DNA of 64,000 nucleotides, taken from assembly GCA_027186245.1 (NCBI GenBank), contig CP114483.1, positions 3,730,001 through 3,794,000 of the forward strand, read 5' to 3'. Position 1 is the stretch's first letter; each line of letters begins with the position of its first letter. The position numbers and the translations under genes were made by a program. Of the stretch, positions 12,501 through 25,700 are shown in pieces. The notes beneath the pieces were generated by a model, which did not search any database, was not told the origin of the DNA, and saw only the letters and a list, made by a program, of their open reading frames with translations. Source of the stretch: Coriaria nepalensis (Eukaryota; Streptophyta; Magnoliopsida; Cucurbitales; Coriariaceae).

Positions 12501-15500
12501 TTCTCCAAACAACATCTTTCCATATTTTCAACAATTATATGTCTTGGTGATATGTCAATCTTTCTCATTACTTTATTTTATAATCTTGGTGTAGAATTCA
12601 ACAGCAGCAAGAAGTTTTAGTCTGGCTGCTGGAGCCGCTGAGCCAACAATGGACGCAACCTGAATGGCAAAATGATTATCTGTCTGGACCACAAGGATTG
12701 GTTCGATTGTGTTTGGAGACACCAATGATGTGGTCCATTTTCCACACAGTGACATTCTTTGAAAGAGCACTCAAGAGAAGTGGAGTGAGAAAAGGCTCGA
12801 ATCCACAATATAACTCAACCGAAAGTTCTCCTTTGCAGCCAATGGCTTCTCATCTGTCATGGATGCTACCTCCTCTATTAAAAGTATGCATGACGTTCTT
12901 GATAATTGCTCACGTTTGAATTTATCCTTTTATTATTATTTCTTGACATATAGTTCATTTTAAATGTGGTTTTACTTGGTCATCAATTCATTGACCATAT
13001 TCTATACATTTCTCTAAATGCAGTTGCTTCGTGCTTTACATTCCCTGTGGTCTCCAAATGTTTTTCAAACATTGCCCGTAGGGATAAAATCTGCGATGAT
13101 TATAAGTGATTTTGAGCGACGCACTCTTCTTGGGGAAGGGAATCCTAAGTCATCAAAGGGTGCATTACCTTTTGCAGATGGTTCTCAAATTGAGATGTCC
13201 AAGGAAGGATCAGAGACTGACATACGGAACTGGCTCAAATGTATCAGAGACAGTGCGTAAGTATGCAAGTTTATAGTTTCTATAAATCTGTAGCTTAGCA
13301 AAATGCTGCTTCATCTATATGATGAAGATTTTGCATAAATGTTTGTTTTAAAATCACGAGAAGTTAAGGACGCCAGGGATTATATTTGAGGAATCAATTC
13401 TTCTTTTCTTTATTTCCATCTCATGAATCAAAAATATGATATTCATTTCTACATTTTTTTATTATCAGATCTTTGTCCTTTTTGCAGTGATTCTCATTCG
13501 TCTAAGCATGTTGTTGCAGTATGAGACATAGGGTCGACTTACCATTTTTCTGCAACTAATAAGGGTGCATTCAGATTGAAACTTCAGTTTAGTTGTAAAG
13601 TTCAGTTTACCACCTCTAACTAAAATACAGTTAGCAGAAACTCTAGGTTACCAACACCACTATTCCGAACTCAAAACCATATGCTGACATTATGCTACTT
13701 AGTTTGAATACTTAATATCTCATGTTTAATGCATCATTTAAAATTACAGGTATAACGTTCTGGGCCTGTCAGCTACTATTGGTGATTCATTTTTCAAATC
13801 CTTGGATTCGCATTCTGTTGCTTTTGCACTGATGGAGAATGTACACTCGATGGAATTCAGACATTTGAGGCAGCTTGTTCATTTAGCATTGATTCCTCTG
13901 GTTAAATTTTGCCCATCAGAATCATGGGACATATGGCTGGAAAAGCTCCTCCACCCTTTTCTGCAACATTCACAGCAGACTCTTAGCTCTTCGTGGTCTA
14001 GTCTTCTACATGAAGGTAGAGCAAAGGTTCCAGACGTCCTTGGCATAGTTGTTGGATCGGACTTAAAAGTGGAAGTAATGGAAGAAAAGCTACTTCGAAA
14101 TCTAACCCGAGAAGTGTGCTATCTTCTCTCTGTTATAGCATCACCTGCAAGAAATTCTGGCCTTCCTTCTTTGGAGCAATCTGGGCATATGAATCGTGTG
14201 GACTCATCATCTCTCAAAGAATTGGATGCATTCACACCAAACTCTATGGTTGGGTATGTCTGCTTTTGTCTTTTCTCTGTGCTCATCGTGAGATAACTTT
14301 TTTTTTCCTTCATTTGAAAACCTCAAAAAGCTAAGAATTCTGTTTGTTTCGAATTGAATCCCATGCTTGGGATCCCTGTATTTTCTTTTTAAATAACAAA
14401 ATTTAGTTCATTTAGCAATTCCGTTGCCACTTAAAACAAGATTTACAAACACCAATGATTTTGAAAATCATATTAAAAGACTAAAAGTGATGGAACTTGT
14501 AAATCCTAAAAATTATTCAGAGATGGCACCACTTCTATAAATTTTTATCTGATTCTATCCTCTATAAATTTCACTGGGTAGTTTCTTGGACAAGAATATA
14601 TGATAACTTCTAAGCTTAAGTGCAATTGTTCAAACAATGGAAGGGCATTTTGAACTCAGTTCGATCGAATTCATAAATGGAATTAGTTCTAAGGGTAGTT
14701 TCTGTTGATGTTCCCAGGTATTTTATATTGCCTCAAATGATGTTCATGTCTCATGTGCTCTATTGACAGTTTCCTCTTGAAGCACAAAGGTATTGCCATT
14801 CCAGCATTACAGATATGCCTGGAGGCATTGACATGGACAGATGGTGAGTCTGTGACAAAGGTTTCTTCATTCTGTTCGGCTTTGGTTCTTCTTGCTATAT
14901 CTACAAGAAATGCAGAGCTTCATCAATTTGTTTCCAAGGATCTGTTTTCTACAATTATCCAAGGACTAGCTCTCGAGTCCAATGCTTTTATCAGTGCTGA
15001 TTTGGTTGGTCTCTGTCGGGAAATTTTTATATATCTCTATGACAGAAATCCAGCTCCCAGACAGGTTAGGGTCCACCAGAAATCTTATATCAACAAATGG
15101 GCTGCAATCAATATCATTAATTTAATATTTTAATGCCCTTAAATATTATTCGCTTCAATTTGGTACTTGCTCTGTTTTCAATATGTCATACCAACTTCAT
15201 GCAACAGCCACTTGAGCAAATCTCATTCTCATGCTTAGAAAAGGTAGTTTAATGACCTCTCAAAAATCATAGCAAAGGACTTGAAATATTAATTTAGCCT
15301 TCTCGAATTTGTACAGGTTTTGCTTTCACTCCCATGCATCACACCTCAAGATTTGGTTGCTTTTGAAGAAGCTTTAATGAGGACATCTAGCCCTAAAGAG
15401 CAAAAGCAACATGTGAAGAGTTTGTTAATGTTAGCAACCGGGAACAAGTTAAGGGCACTTGCTTCTCAGAAGAGCATAAACATCATCACAAATGTATCAA

Positions 15501-15858
15501 GTAAGCACTGTGAAACCTTGGCTCTTGCTAGTTTTTCCTAAGTTGTATACCTAGTATTCATCTTCCTTAGAATCTTCTGTTAAAAAAATGCCATTCAACT
15601 CTTAGATTGAGGCTCCATTCAACCAGCTCACCTTAATATATTGCATGATCACGGAATGTTTTTCAGGTTCCCATGTTTTCATTTTCACTTGATTGATTGA
15701 AAACAAGAATTTATAAATTTAATAACTTTTTTTTTCCTTTCAATTTTTATTTTGACTGCCGTTATTTCTGATTCGCAGCAAAGCCTCGTAGCTCAATCAA
15801 CACGCCGGAAGTGAGAGTGGATGAGGGGGAAACATTGGGACTGGCTGCAATATTATGA
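1623..15858 (+). CDS. HST: HASTY, plant exportin-5 (importin-beta family karyopherin), 5' partial
   Basis: HASTY is the plant exportin-5 orthologue, a nuclear-envelope karyopherin needed for normal miRNA accumulation and movement and for phase change. Exons: 1623-1724, 2256-2399, 2627-2707, 2796-2865, 3001-3071, 3152-3315, 3581-3652, 3761-3998, 4136-4198, 4278-4568, 5042-5155, 5260-5386, 5473-5642, 5734-5835, 6434-6537, 12595-12883, 13024-13256, 13750-14253, 14770-15064, 15317-15500, 15779-15858. All phases join, giving 1165 visible residues; about 35 N-terminal residues lie in an exon outside the window, matching the roughly 1200-residue family length. Family blocks seen include VRKDWSSEIRLHAFKMLQ, RRNFANVAVDLMSEIANP, NVLGLSATIGD, SPKEQKQH and the C-terminus DEGETLGLAAIL. 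Two introns carry retroelements, one of them 6 kb long. No frame break was found, so the gene looks functional. The family assignment is from recalled homologues. Confidence 0.93.
3549..3572 (+). repeat. (CT)12 microsatellite at a splice acceptor
   Basis: Twelve CT units end eight bases before the HST exon at 3581 and form most of that intron's polypyrimidine tract. Length variation here would alter the acceptor context. Confidence 0.9.
6689..6983 (+). repeat. Left LTR of TRIM-like element
   Basis: Partner of 7454-7748. Its first bases are TATTAGG where the right copy has TGTTTGG, so the terminal TG has mutated. It ends in TTAACA. Confidence 0.85.
7454..7748 (+). repeat. Right LTR of TRIM-like element
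   Basis: Begins TGTTTGGATACCC after a purine tract, ends CTTAACA, and is followed by the GACTA target duplication. Many scattered differences from the left copy point to an old insertion. Confidence 0.85.
7765..7930 (-). repeat. 3' LTR (by element orientation) of the antisense copia
   Basis: About 166 bp. On the element strand it begins TGTTGAAAATATGG and ends in TTTTTTCA. The adjoining purine tract is short (CAGCTTTGAG), perhaps after loss of a G run. Confidence 0.85.
12355..12366 (-). other. Primer binding site, initiator Met tRNA
   Basis: The minus strand reads TGGTATCAGAGC, the standard plant copia primer site complementary to the 3' end of tRNA-iMet, directly abutting the LTR. Confidence 0.9.
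12367..12533 (-). repeat. 5' LTR (by element orientation) of the antisense copia
   Basis: About 167 bp, the clear partner of 7765-7930 with scattered substitutions. It carries a TATACATAGG box shared with the partner. Confidence 0.85.
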
Positions 15859-16776
15859 AGGATTTTGAGATATTTGCAGATTTTGTTATACAGTTGGATT
15901 TGACTTAGAAGTACCTTGTTTGATACATGTACCACGACAAGCGGCATCTTTTTTCATCTTCCCTAGAGTTGTGGCGAGCTTCCGGAGGTGGTACACACCA
16001 TTGACTGTTTCTCGAGATGAAGATCAGCAGATTTACGAAGGAAAAAGAAAATCTTTTGAACTTGCCAATATTTAATGCCGTAGAAATTTGGCTGTTATGT
16101 AAATATATGGGGTTTGTTACTGTAACATGTATCGTACATACCGATGATAAAGGTGTAATTTCCTGAAATTTGAAGACTTGAGATGCACGGATAAAACACC
16201 AAGAAGCATCTTTAAACAATTTCTTCTTTCTTTTCCTTGTTAATGTATTTTGTTAAACTTATTTGCAATACCTTTCGTTTCATAAACGTTTTTACAATAC
16301 CATTGGGATTTAAACACCGAGTATTAATCGATACAAATAATAATCCGGATCTAGCGGATGTTATAATCTCAGAGAATGATCCTGCTATAAATTAAAATGT
16401 AGCATCCATAAAAGGAAGTTTCTTCCAAGCATGGAAACATAAAATGCCACACGAACCTCAAACTATAAAACAAAACGTGTCAAAAGTTTTAAACTGGTAG
16501 AGAATAGAACCCTTTAACCATGGGCCCTTCAGATTTAAGCAACACACCCAATTCACCCTTACAATATGAAGCTGCATGAAAGAGAATGCAAGTCAGACTA
16601 CAAAAGCTAATCTGACACTTGGTGTGATTTCCTGAACTTATTACAAAAAAGAAAAACACTATTATGAACTAAAATTTACCTAATGTATGTAGTCTTTCGT
16701 CTCCAATGGATACTAAACAGTATACCGCTATTTGGAAACCATGGACATTACCTAAATGTATGTAATCCTTCAATTA
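15859..16776. other. Converging 3' UTRs of HST and eIF2B epsilon
   Basis: This spacer has no supported gene. The first part should be the HST 3' UTR, and 16500-16776 the 3' UTR of the minus-strand gene. A reading frame at 15905-16219 (minus) has no recognisable features. Confidence 0.6.
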
Positions 16777-19700
16777 TTACTCTTCTTCATCGTCATCTTC
16801 TTCAGATGCCTCTCTCAACCACTGCAGAAAAGATGCAGAAAATGAACATGCCAGAAAAGATGCCAGAAAAGATGCATCTTCTACTTCGAAAAAAGGCAAA
16901 ACAGATTTCAATGTTACTCACTTGAATGAAACTCTCAGACTGCTTGACAAAGACTTTGTCGGATTCATCTGCATCTTTCCTTTCATCATCCCACCTTAAA
17001 ACAGCATCTTCTTGAAGGATTTCTTGGTCGTATAGATGCCACAGAATCTGTGAAATAATAACATTTGAAAAATTCTTTATAGTCAACTGCACCAATAAGA
17101 AGACATACAAGTAAACTTCAAACAACAAAAAAGAGTGAATTTTATATGACATCACAGGTTCCAATCCAGATGTTATTTAATGAGTAAATTAATGTACTCC
17201 CAATACCGCAGAGACAATCTTATGCGATGAAGATGAACGTACCTTTGTAAAAAGTAGGGAAAATTCCTTTGCAGATTCCAGGCACATCTCTTCAAATTTC
17301 AGTATTACTTCAATCTGAGAAGTATCCAAACATATTTACAAACTACTAATATAAGAACTTGTACATCTAGCCATCAAAACAGAGAAACTTGGAAAAATTC
17401 AAGGTGGCTACAGAACTGTTATTAGGATTGAAATCACATACCTCATCATCCACATCAGAAAGGTAGTACTTTAGAAGCCTTTTCCATTTTGTAATTATGC
17501 TAGTAGCAATTTGAAACAACTCAGCTGAAAATCATATGGAAGAAGCATCATTAAGGCATTATTAAAATTTAAAAAAAGAGATATATATATATATATACGG
17601 ACACCATAAGTGCACGTTGTCATGCCAAAAGATCACATAAGCTTGAAAGTGTAACCATGATACAGTAATATGCTTAGTTCTATGAATCACCTCAAAACTG
17701 AAGAGCACTCAACTTCACCAAAGAAATAAATGCAATAAAAGAATGACTAAAAAAACTTACTTGCCGAACCATGAGGACTGTCCAATGCAAATTTCATCAC
17801 TGAATAAAATATTGCCCCAGCACAGTCCGCAGCTACCTTATTATATGACAACCTGCCATGTGAATCAGAAAGTTATTCAACACCACCAAGCAGCAGATTG
17901 TTTCTGAACGCTACCATCTCTAAACAATAGCAAATAGTATTATTGTAAACTGTAATGACATCATCAAAATCATCACATGGTGTTCCACTGCTATATGGTG
18001 ATTACATATACTATACCTCAAAGAGTTTACTTCTAGGATGACATGGTCCACACTAATATTTTCATGTACAGCCCTTAGAAAAGTTGCTTCAACCTGCAAA
18101 TCAAAACACATTGATAGAGGTTTAGGATTTAAAAGTGTACATAAAGTGATGAAATTGGCATTGCCATTTTAGTTGAAATTTTACCTCTTTCTCAAAGTAG
18201 GCATAATCATCCCGCGAGTCTTCATTATCATCTTCATCTGAATCATTAGAGTCAAGTTTCAACTCCCCTGAAGGGGGAAGAGTGCTTCCATCTTGAGCTA
18301 ATTCCAACTCATCATCTGTAGCTCGCATTAACTCAGCAAGTTTATCTGCTGGAATGGGTGCCACTGAATGCCTCCATTCTTCTTCTAGGGTTCCTTCGTA
18401 AATTGACCAAACATATCCAGCACCTCCGGTACCAAGCTATGACAGTATATAATACAAGTCATGAACATGCATATCCAGGCTACCGAGGCCCAACAAAATG
18501 GGATTCTTTCAACACACGAGGGAAAAGGAAGGAAAAAATAATGGCCCAACTTGTAACAAACGTGAGAACAGAGTTTAAAAGTCATAAAGCACTGTATGTG
18601 TAAAATATAATTAAGAGTTAGTTATACTAGAATTTCAAAATTGAAAGTTGGATGCTATTTCTAATAAAGAAGTCATTCTAGTTACATACATTAAACGCGT
18701 AACTTGAGCTAGCTTTAAAGGTTAGAAGAGACTTCAGAAACTAAATATGTAAAGGCTAACCTCATATGCCTCTGATGCTTGGGATGTCAATTCTCCAGTA
18801 GAGTTCGCCATTGTACCTGTGACTGCAGTGTATCAAATATCTTACCGGAGGCAAATGCAAGTAAATAGTGACATGAAATCAATCTGTTCCATTTCCCCTC
18901 AATAAAAATGACTTTCTCCATCTTAAGAGAACCAGGTAGACAAGAAGTGTATTCTAAATCGATGACCAGCAGCCAAAAAAATTACATACATTATTAAAGT
19001 TAAGCTATTGTGATAGTATTATAAAAGCAAACTAGAAATTACTTTCTACAATGCCACTGCTATTGTCTGCATACTCCAACTCCTCATCACTATCTTGCGT
19101 TATTGGCTGCTGAAACAAAGATACTTTTGAATACGAAGGAACAATAAATTGGTTCCTAGTCACAACCTGGAGGACAAGAAATATCAAGATTAACAAATCA
19201 TGAAAGTAAAGTCAAAGAGTTAGATTTTGCATGAAGATATTTCAGTATTTTTCTTAAAAGTTTTCTTAAAACATGATAGGAGTTATATTTCCCAAGAATA
19301 AGCAAATAAGTAGAAAGATATACAAATAATTCATGGCGATAATGTAGTCCTGCACATTTACATCTAAGGGCACCTACAAATCTAAATAGAGTGGAATTGA
19401 AAGAAGTTTAATGGCTCAATAAACATCTTGGATGCATGAATAGCAGGCTGGGAGCATGTGGAAACATACCTTGAAAGACAAAACTACGCCAGGTTTCAGT
19501 TCTGCTCCGGACTTTATACTCACTCCATCACATACTATTGCATGCCTTACTTTGCATCCATCTTCAATGATAACATTATCCCATATGTAGGAACCTTCTA
19601 TAAATACATTTGATCCAACGGTACACCCTTGCCCAACAACTGAATTTGAAATTTTGGTGTAATCCCCAATCTTGGTATTGTTTCCAATAACGGTGCAAGG

Positions 19701-22700
19701 ACCGACCTGTGCAGAACGTGATTGCCCTACTTCTGGAAGTGCAAGTTCATCAAAATTTAATTATAGATACGCAAACAGATGAAAAGGTAGTGTGCAAAAT
19801 TAAATGCATTCATGAACTGCAGGCAAAAATGAATGTTCCAGCCAGAAATTTAACGTAATAGTAACCATATTACAATATAATTATTCAACCTGATGCTCGA
19901 TACATCCCCCGTCTTTCGAGTCTAGTTGCAGAATTTCCAAAGAACATGACATCTGGTACAAACGGATACGTCCACCGTTGTATTATGTCCTTACTAACAG
20001 TGTCATAGCTTCGAAAATTATCAATTCTGGCAGCATAGCTAGAGTGGATTTCATGTGTGAATATCTTGTAACCCATAATCTGAAACCATTAATACTATCT
20101 GAGTGAAAATCATTTAGGGAGAAAACAATAGATAAAATCCACAGAAAGGCATACATTAAGTCGATAATTCTAGCTCTAAACATGATCCGTAACCCAAAAA
20201 AAAAAAGTTATTCATTTCAATGCTGATTAGCCTACATCTTTATTACAAAATAGAAACTTAAGGTACTGAAACAGGCCAAGACTGGTTTTCTTAATGGCTG
20301 CATTCCACACCAAGAGAGAAAAAAGAAAAACTTTTTAGAAACAAAAGAAAATGAAGAGTTATTATGCAGTAATATTTTTCACCCAAAAGAAAGATCTTTA
20401 GGGAAGCTCGGCGTCATTGTGGTAAAACCCAACAATACACCCATAGTCCATAGTCCATATTGTAGAATATATTCAGTATTCGGCTAGCAAACAAATCAAA
20501 CTGATTTGTTTGCTGATTAGATGCGATAATTTAGGGATCTTTAGGGGTCCTTATTATTTCCTTTTAGGTGTACATTATGTAGTTTTTCCTTCTATGTAAC
20601 TAAGGTTTCCTTCCTATATAAGGGACTCTAGGATGTAAATTGTTAGTAACGTGAAGCATTCTATTGCCTCCAAAATTCACATGGTATCAGAGCTGTTCTC
20701 TGAACCCCAACACATCAGTCTTGGTCAGTAAAACACAAGATAGCTATTCTGAAGTCACCTCTAACCATGAGGCTACTGTTGGCGGCAACCATGGAGGCTT
20801 GGAGAGTAATCAAGTCGTCATAACAGGCACAAACTGAATGAGAACAACTATGTTCAATGGTCTCATTCAGTTATGATGTATATCTGCAAAAAGGGGAAGG
20901 AAAACTACCTATCTTGTGATGCAGTCAAACCAGAAAAAGGTGATCCGAAGTTCAAAGTATGGAAGGCCGAAAATAGCATGGTCATGTCATGGCTCATTAA
21001 TTCCATGACAAATGACATAGGAGAAAACTTTCTACTTTATGAAACAGCAAGAGAGATATGGGAGGTAGTAAAGGAGACTTAATCCAACAATGAGAACACC
21101 TCGGAATAATTTGAGATGGAGTGCAATCTTCATGACTTATGGCAAGGGGATCTGACTGTAACTCAATACTACAATGCTCTCACTCATTACTCGTAGTAGC
21201 TCGACTTGTGTGAGATACATCCATGGAAATGCTATGAAGACATCTAGTTATATAAGCGGATTGTTGAAAGGAAGAGACTATACAAGTTCTAAATTGGACT
21301 GAATCAAAATTTAGATAGAGTTAGAGGGAGAATCTAAGGCTATAAACCTCCGACTTGTCTAAAAGAAGCTTTCTCTAGGGTAAGGAAAGAGAAAAGCAGG
21401 AGAACCTGGAAGTTTTTGCCTTAGCAGTTAGAGGTTCTCAGTACCAACCAAGTGACAATCGACAAAGGAGGGATCAGACATGGTGTTAACCCTACCGAAA
21501 GCTTAGACATGTCAAAGACATGTGCTGGAAACTCCATGGAAAACCTACTGACCGGAAGCCATCAGGACTTACTCACAACAAAGAAGGCCGAGGAAACAAT
21601 GTCTCCGTGGAAGAACCTATTGTAGCATGTGAATCGAATATGTTCAGCAAAGAGCAACTTGATCTACTAAAGATGTTCAGTCAACCTCCCTCATCACCAT
21701 AGTCCTCATCAATCATTGGAACCGGATACATAGCTCATAAAGGTAAATTTGTTACTGCCTTAAATGTTAAGAAAGAGAAGGAAAGTCCATGGATTGTGGA
21801 TTTTAGAGTATCAAACCACATGACTAGAGATAAAACGCTCTTTAGTACCTTCACTCCTTGTCATGAGAATCTTACTGTCATAATTGCAGATGACTCACTT
21901 TCAAAAGTGGTCGGTTCAAGATTCGTCACAGCATCAAAGGATCACACTCTAAATTTGGTCCATTTATTTCCAAATCTAATATTGCAATGTATTATCTATT
22001 AGTAAACTCACTCGGGAACATAACTGTGTTACTAAATTTCTCTCATACTTCTGTGAATTTCAGAACTTCGATTCAGGAACGACGATTGGCAATGCTAAGA
22101 TGCACTTGGGGATCTATCATCTCAAGGTTTCTGATCTTCAAGTGGAAGATTGCAAGGCTAATTTTCTAGTGTCTAGAAGTCAAAATAGTCAGTTCTTATT
22201 ATTAGTCAATTTCCTAAAGATAGTACAATAATGTTATGGCACTACTGGTTAGGCCATCAAAATTTCTTGTATCTCCAGAAATTATTCCCTTCATTATTCA
22301 ATAACAAAATTCCTACTGATTTCAGTGAGAAATCTAACAACTCTCAAAACACATTTGAAACACCTTCCCAAATCAACCCTACAAAACATCCCAACCTTTC
22401 TCCATGACTCACAATGATGTATGGAGACCCTCTAAAGTCAAGACCAACACTGGTGCCTGCTGGTTTATCACACTTATAGATGATCACACAAGACTTACTT
22501 GGGTTTTCCTCATGAAAGAAAAGTTAGAGATGGGCCAAATTTTTAAAAATTTCAACTCAATGGTTCAAACACAGTTTCAAGCTAAGATACAAGTTTTCAA
22601 GTCAGATAATGCTAAGGAGTACTTCACATCCTCTCTTAGCAATTACTTACTGGAACAAGGAATTGTCCATCAAAGCTCACGTGTGGACACACCCCAACAG

Positions 22701-25700
22701 AATGGTATTGCAGAGAGAAAAAAATGGCATTTGTTAGATGTTGCTTGTTCATTCATGTTATTAACACATGTCCCGAAGCAGTATTAAGGTGAAGTCATTC
22801 TCATTGCAGCCTACCTCATCACTAGAATGCCCTCTTGGACACTAAAATTCCAAACACCATGTCAGACTCTTTTTAAGACCTATCCTCATACACACCTCAT
22901 ATCCTTCATTCCTTTTAAGGTATTTGGCTGCTCTTCCTTCGTCCATATTCATAATTTGAATAGAAGCAAGCTTAATCTAAGAGCAATCAAATGTATCTTC
23001 TTTGGGATACTCATCAAATCAGAAAGGGTACAAGTGATTTTCTTCCACCATCCAAAAATACTACAACTCTATGGATGTCACCTTCCTTGAATTACAACCA
23101 TTTTACCCCAAACCTAGCATTCAGGGGGAGAACCACACTTCACACAAGAATATCAACTTTGGGATATCGAAACCATAGAACCTGCATCACCTCTCCAAAC
23201 CTCACCATATCCTCCTACTAATGATCAACCTAAAGCCATTCACCTAGATAGCTTCATACAAGATATTATCCATAGCCCTCTAACTTAAAACTCTCCTCCA
23301 CTTCTAGACAATGTTCAAGATAGAACTAATCTAATCACTTACTCAAGAAGGAAAATAAAACAAGTGGAAACGGAAACCCTAGTACATCATGAGCAATTCT
23401 AGGAGTCGAACCCGGATTCAAGGCCAAATGAAGATCCTCAAGGTAACTCTAATTTTGAACCCTATCAAAATGAGTTTACAAATGATGATATTGATTGGCC
23501 TATTGCAGTAAGGAAAAGTGTTAGATCATGCACAAAGCACTCTATATCCAATTTTGTGTCCTATCAAGGGCTATCACCCAATTTCAGGGTATTGGTATCC
23601 ACCAACATAGACAAAATTGAGATTCCTAACAACATATAGGAAGCTCTCAAATCACCAAAATGGAGAGCAGGTGTCTGTCATAAAATCTAGGCATTGGAAA
23701 AGAATGCAACATGGGAAATTATTGAATTGCCCTCAAGAAAGCATCTTGTAGGGTGCAAGTGGATCTTCATAGTTAAGTATAGGGATGATGGAAGTGTGGA
23801 TAGGTTCAAAGCTCACCTTGTGCCAAAGGCTTTACTCAGTCTTATGGAATTGATTACGAAGAGATATTTGCTCTAGTAGCCAAACTAAACACAGTCCGGG
23901 TCCTCCTCACTAGTTGTGAATCTAGATTGGCCTCTTTACCAACTAGATGTCAAGAATACCTTCCTTAATAGAGACCTAGTTGAGGAAGTGTATATGGATA
24001 TTCCCCCGATTTTGAGAAACCTAATACAGCCAACAAGGTGTGCAAGCTCAAAAGATCACTATACGAACTCAAGCAATCTCCAAGGGCTTGGCTTGAAAGA
24101 TATTTGCAATCTCCAAGGACATGGATACTCTCCGTGTCAATCGGATCATACACTATTTGTCAAATTCTCTCTCATAGGAAAGGTTGCCATTCTCATTGTG
24201 TATGTTGATGACATTATCCTATCAGGGGATTATGAGGAAGAACTAAGCAGTATTAAAGAATTCCTAGCCAAAGAATTTGAGATCAAAGACTTGAGAAACC
24301 TCAAGTACTTCATAGGAATGGAAATAGCTTAGTCTAGAAAGGTAATCTCAATCTCTCAAAGGAAGTACGTGTTGGACCCTCTGAAAGAAACATGAATGCT
24401 CAGGTGGAAGCCAGCAGATACTCCTATGGACTCAACAACAAAATTGGGTCTCAAAGAGGACAGTACTCTAGTTGATAAGGGCAAATACCAACGTCTGGTG
24501 GGGAAACTGATCTATTTATCCCACACTAGGCCGGATATTAGGTTTTCAGTAAGCATGGTGTGTCAGTTTATGAACTGTCCAAATGAAGAATGCATGGAGG
24601 CAATCTTCCGAATCTTGAGGTACCTAAAGTTGACCGGTGGAAAAGGTTCGTTCTTTGGGAAAACATCAAGTAAAGATACTGAAATTTATAGTGATGCAGC
24701 AGATTGGGCCGGATCAATAAAGGACCAAAGATCTACCTCAGGTTATTGCACCTATGTATGGGGAATTTGGTTACATGGCGAAGTAAAAGGCAATTAGTAG
24801 TTTCAAGAAGTAGTGCAAAGGCAGAATTTCGAGCTATAGCTCATGGAATATGTGAGGGAATGTGGTTAAGAAGACTTTTAAAGGAGTTAAACTTCTCGGT
24901 GGATGAACTAATGAAGATGTATTGTGATAATCAATTTGCCATCAGCATTGCAAAGAATCCAGTACATCATGATTGAACTAAACATGTGGAGATCGATCGC
25001 CACTTTATAAAGGAAAAGGTAGAGGAGGGATAATCAAACTACTTTATATGCCTTCATGTCTCCAGACAGCGGATATCGGCTCTACTAAAAATCAAGTTTG
25101 AAGATCTAAAGTCCAAGCTTGGCTTGATTAACATCTATAACCAAGCTTGGGGGGGAGTGTAGAATATATTTAGTATTCGACCAGCAAACAAATCAGTTTG
25201 ACTTGTTCGCAGACAAGATGCAATATTTTAGGGATCTTTAGGGGTCCTGATTATTTCCTTTTAGGTGTACATTATGTAGTTTTTTCTTCTGTGTAGACTA
25301 GGGTTTCCTTCCTATATAAAGGAATCTAAGATGTGAATTGTTAGTAATGTGAAGCATCCTATTACCTTCCAAATTCACACATACTGTTAGTCGGCCTCTT
25401 GTCCCACATAAGTAGGATTAATGGAGAAATGCAAGAGACATGAAATGAAAAGCATTGATTGTTTATTTAGATTCACATGTTCAACCACTAAGGCAAAATA
25501 TTTTACAATGAAAGTAACTTAACAGAGATTAGTTAAGATATCCATGATAAAGAAGACCATCATACATCATCAACAAGCAATCCCTTAACAAAATGTCGAC
25601 GAAGATGTTGATAGTCAAAATTGTCGGTGAAAAGGCTGAGTACTTCTGGGGAGCAGATGTCTATATAGCAGTCCTGCATAGGATACAAAGTTTACACTAC

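Larger units (their letters stand above)
7765..12533 (-). mobile_element. Ty1/copia retrotransposon, complete but decayed, antisense in an HST intron
   Basis: LTRs at 7765-7930 and 12367-12533 are flanked by ATTAT at 7760-7764 and 12534-12538. Reading leftward: the primer site next to the right LTR, a gag frame with a CX2CX4HX4C zinc knuckle (CDYCNKPKHTKATC) and a protease motif WIIDYGASDHMT (10722-11837), integrase pieces with HSDIC, RIDNGKEYF and NEIAERKNRYLLEV (10135-10679), reverse transcriptase with QLDVKNAFLNGE and YVDDMILIG (8642-9205), and RNase H (7943-8661). Frameshifts and stops separate these blocks, so it is not autonomous. The protease shows DYG where DSG or DTG is expected. Reverse transcriptase and LTR differ from the other three copia copies here, so it is a separate family. 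It starts 16 bp after the TRIM-like element. Confidence 0.93.
20461..25379 (+). mobile_element. Ty1/copia retrotransposon, complete but decayed, in an eIF2B epsilon intron
   Basis: LTRs at 20461-20681 and 25158-25379 flank a gag-pol relic. The flanks are CATAT and CATAC, a target duplication with one later change. Recognisable pieces: gag (20873-21082), protease region ([14 protein letters not shown] near 21790), integrase ([28 protein letters not shown], 22404-22787), reverse transcriptase ([15 protein letters not shown] near 24200) and RNase H (24396-24976, [17 protein letters not shown]). In-frame stops and shifts occur throughout, so it is dead. The two LTRs differ at roughly one position in ten by eye, an old insertion. 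It lies antisense to the host gene and belongs to the same family as the fragment at 1-1551. Confidence 0.93.
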
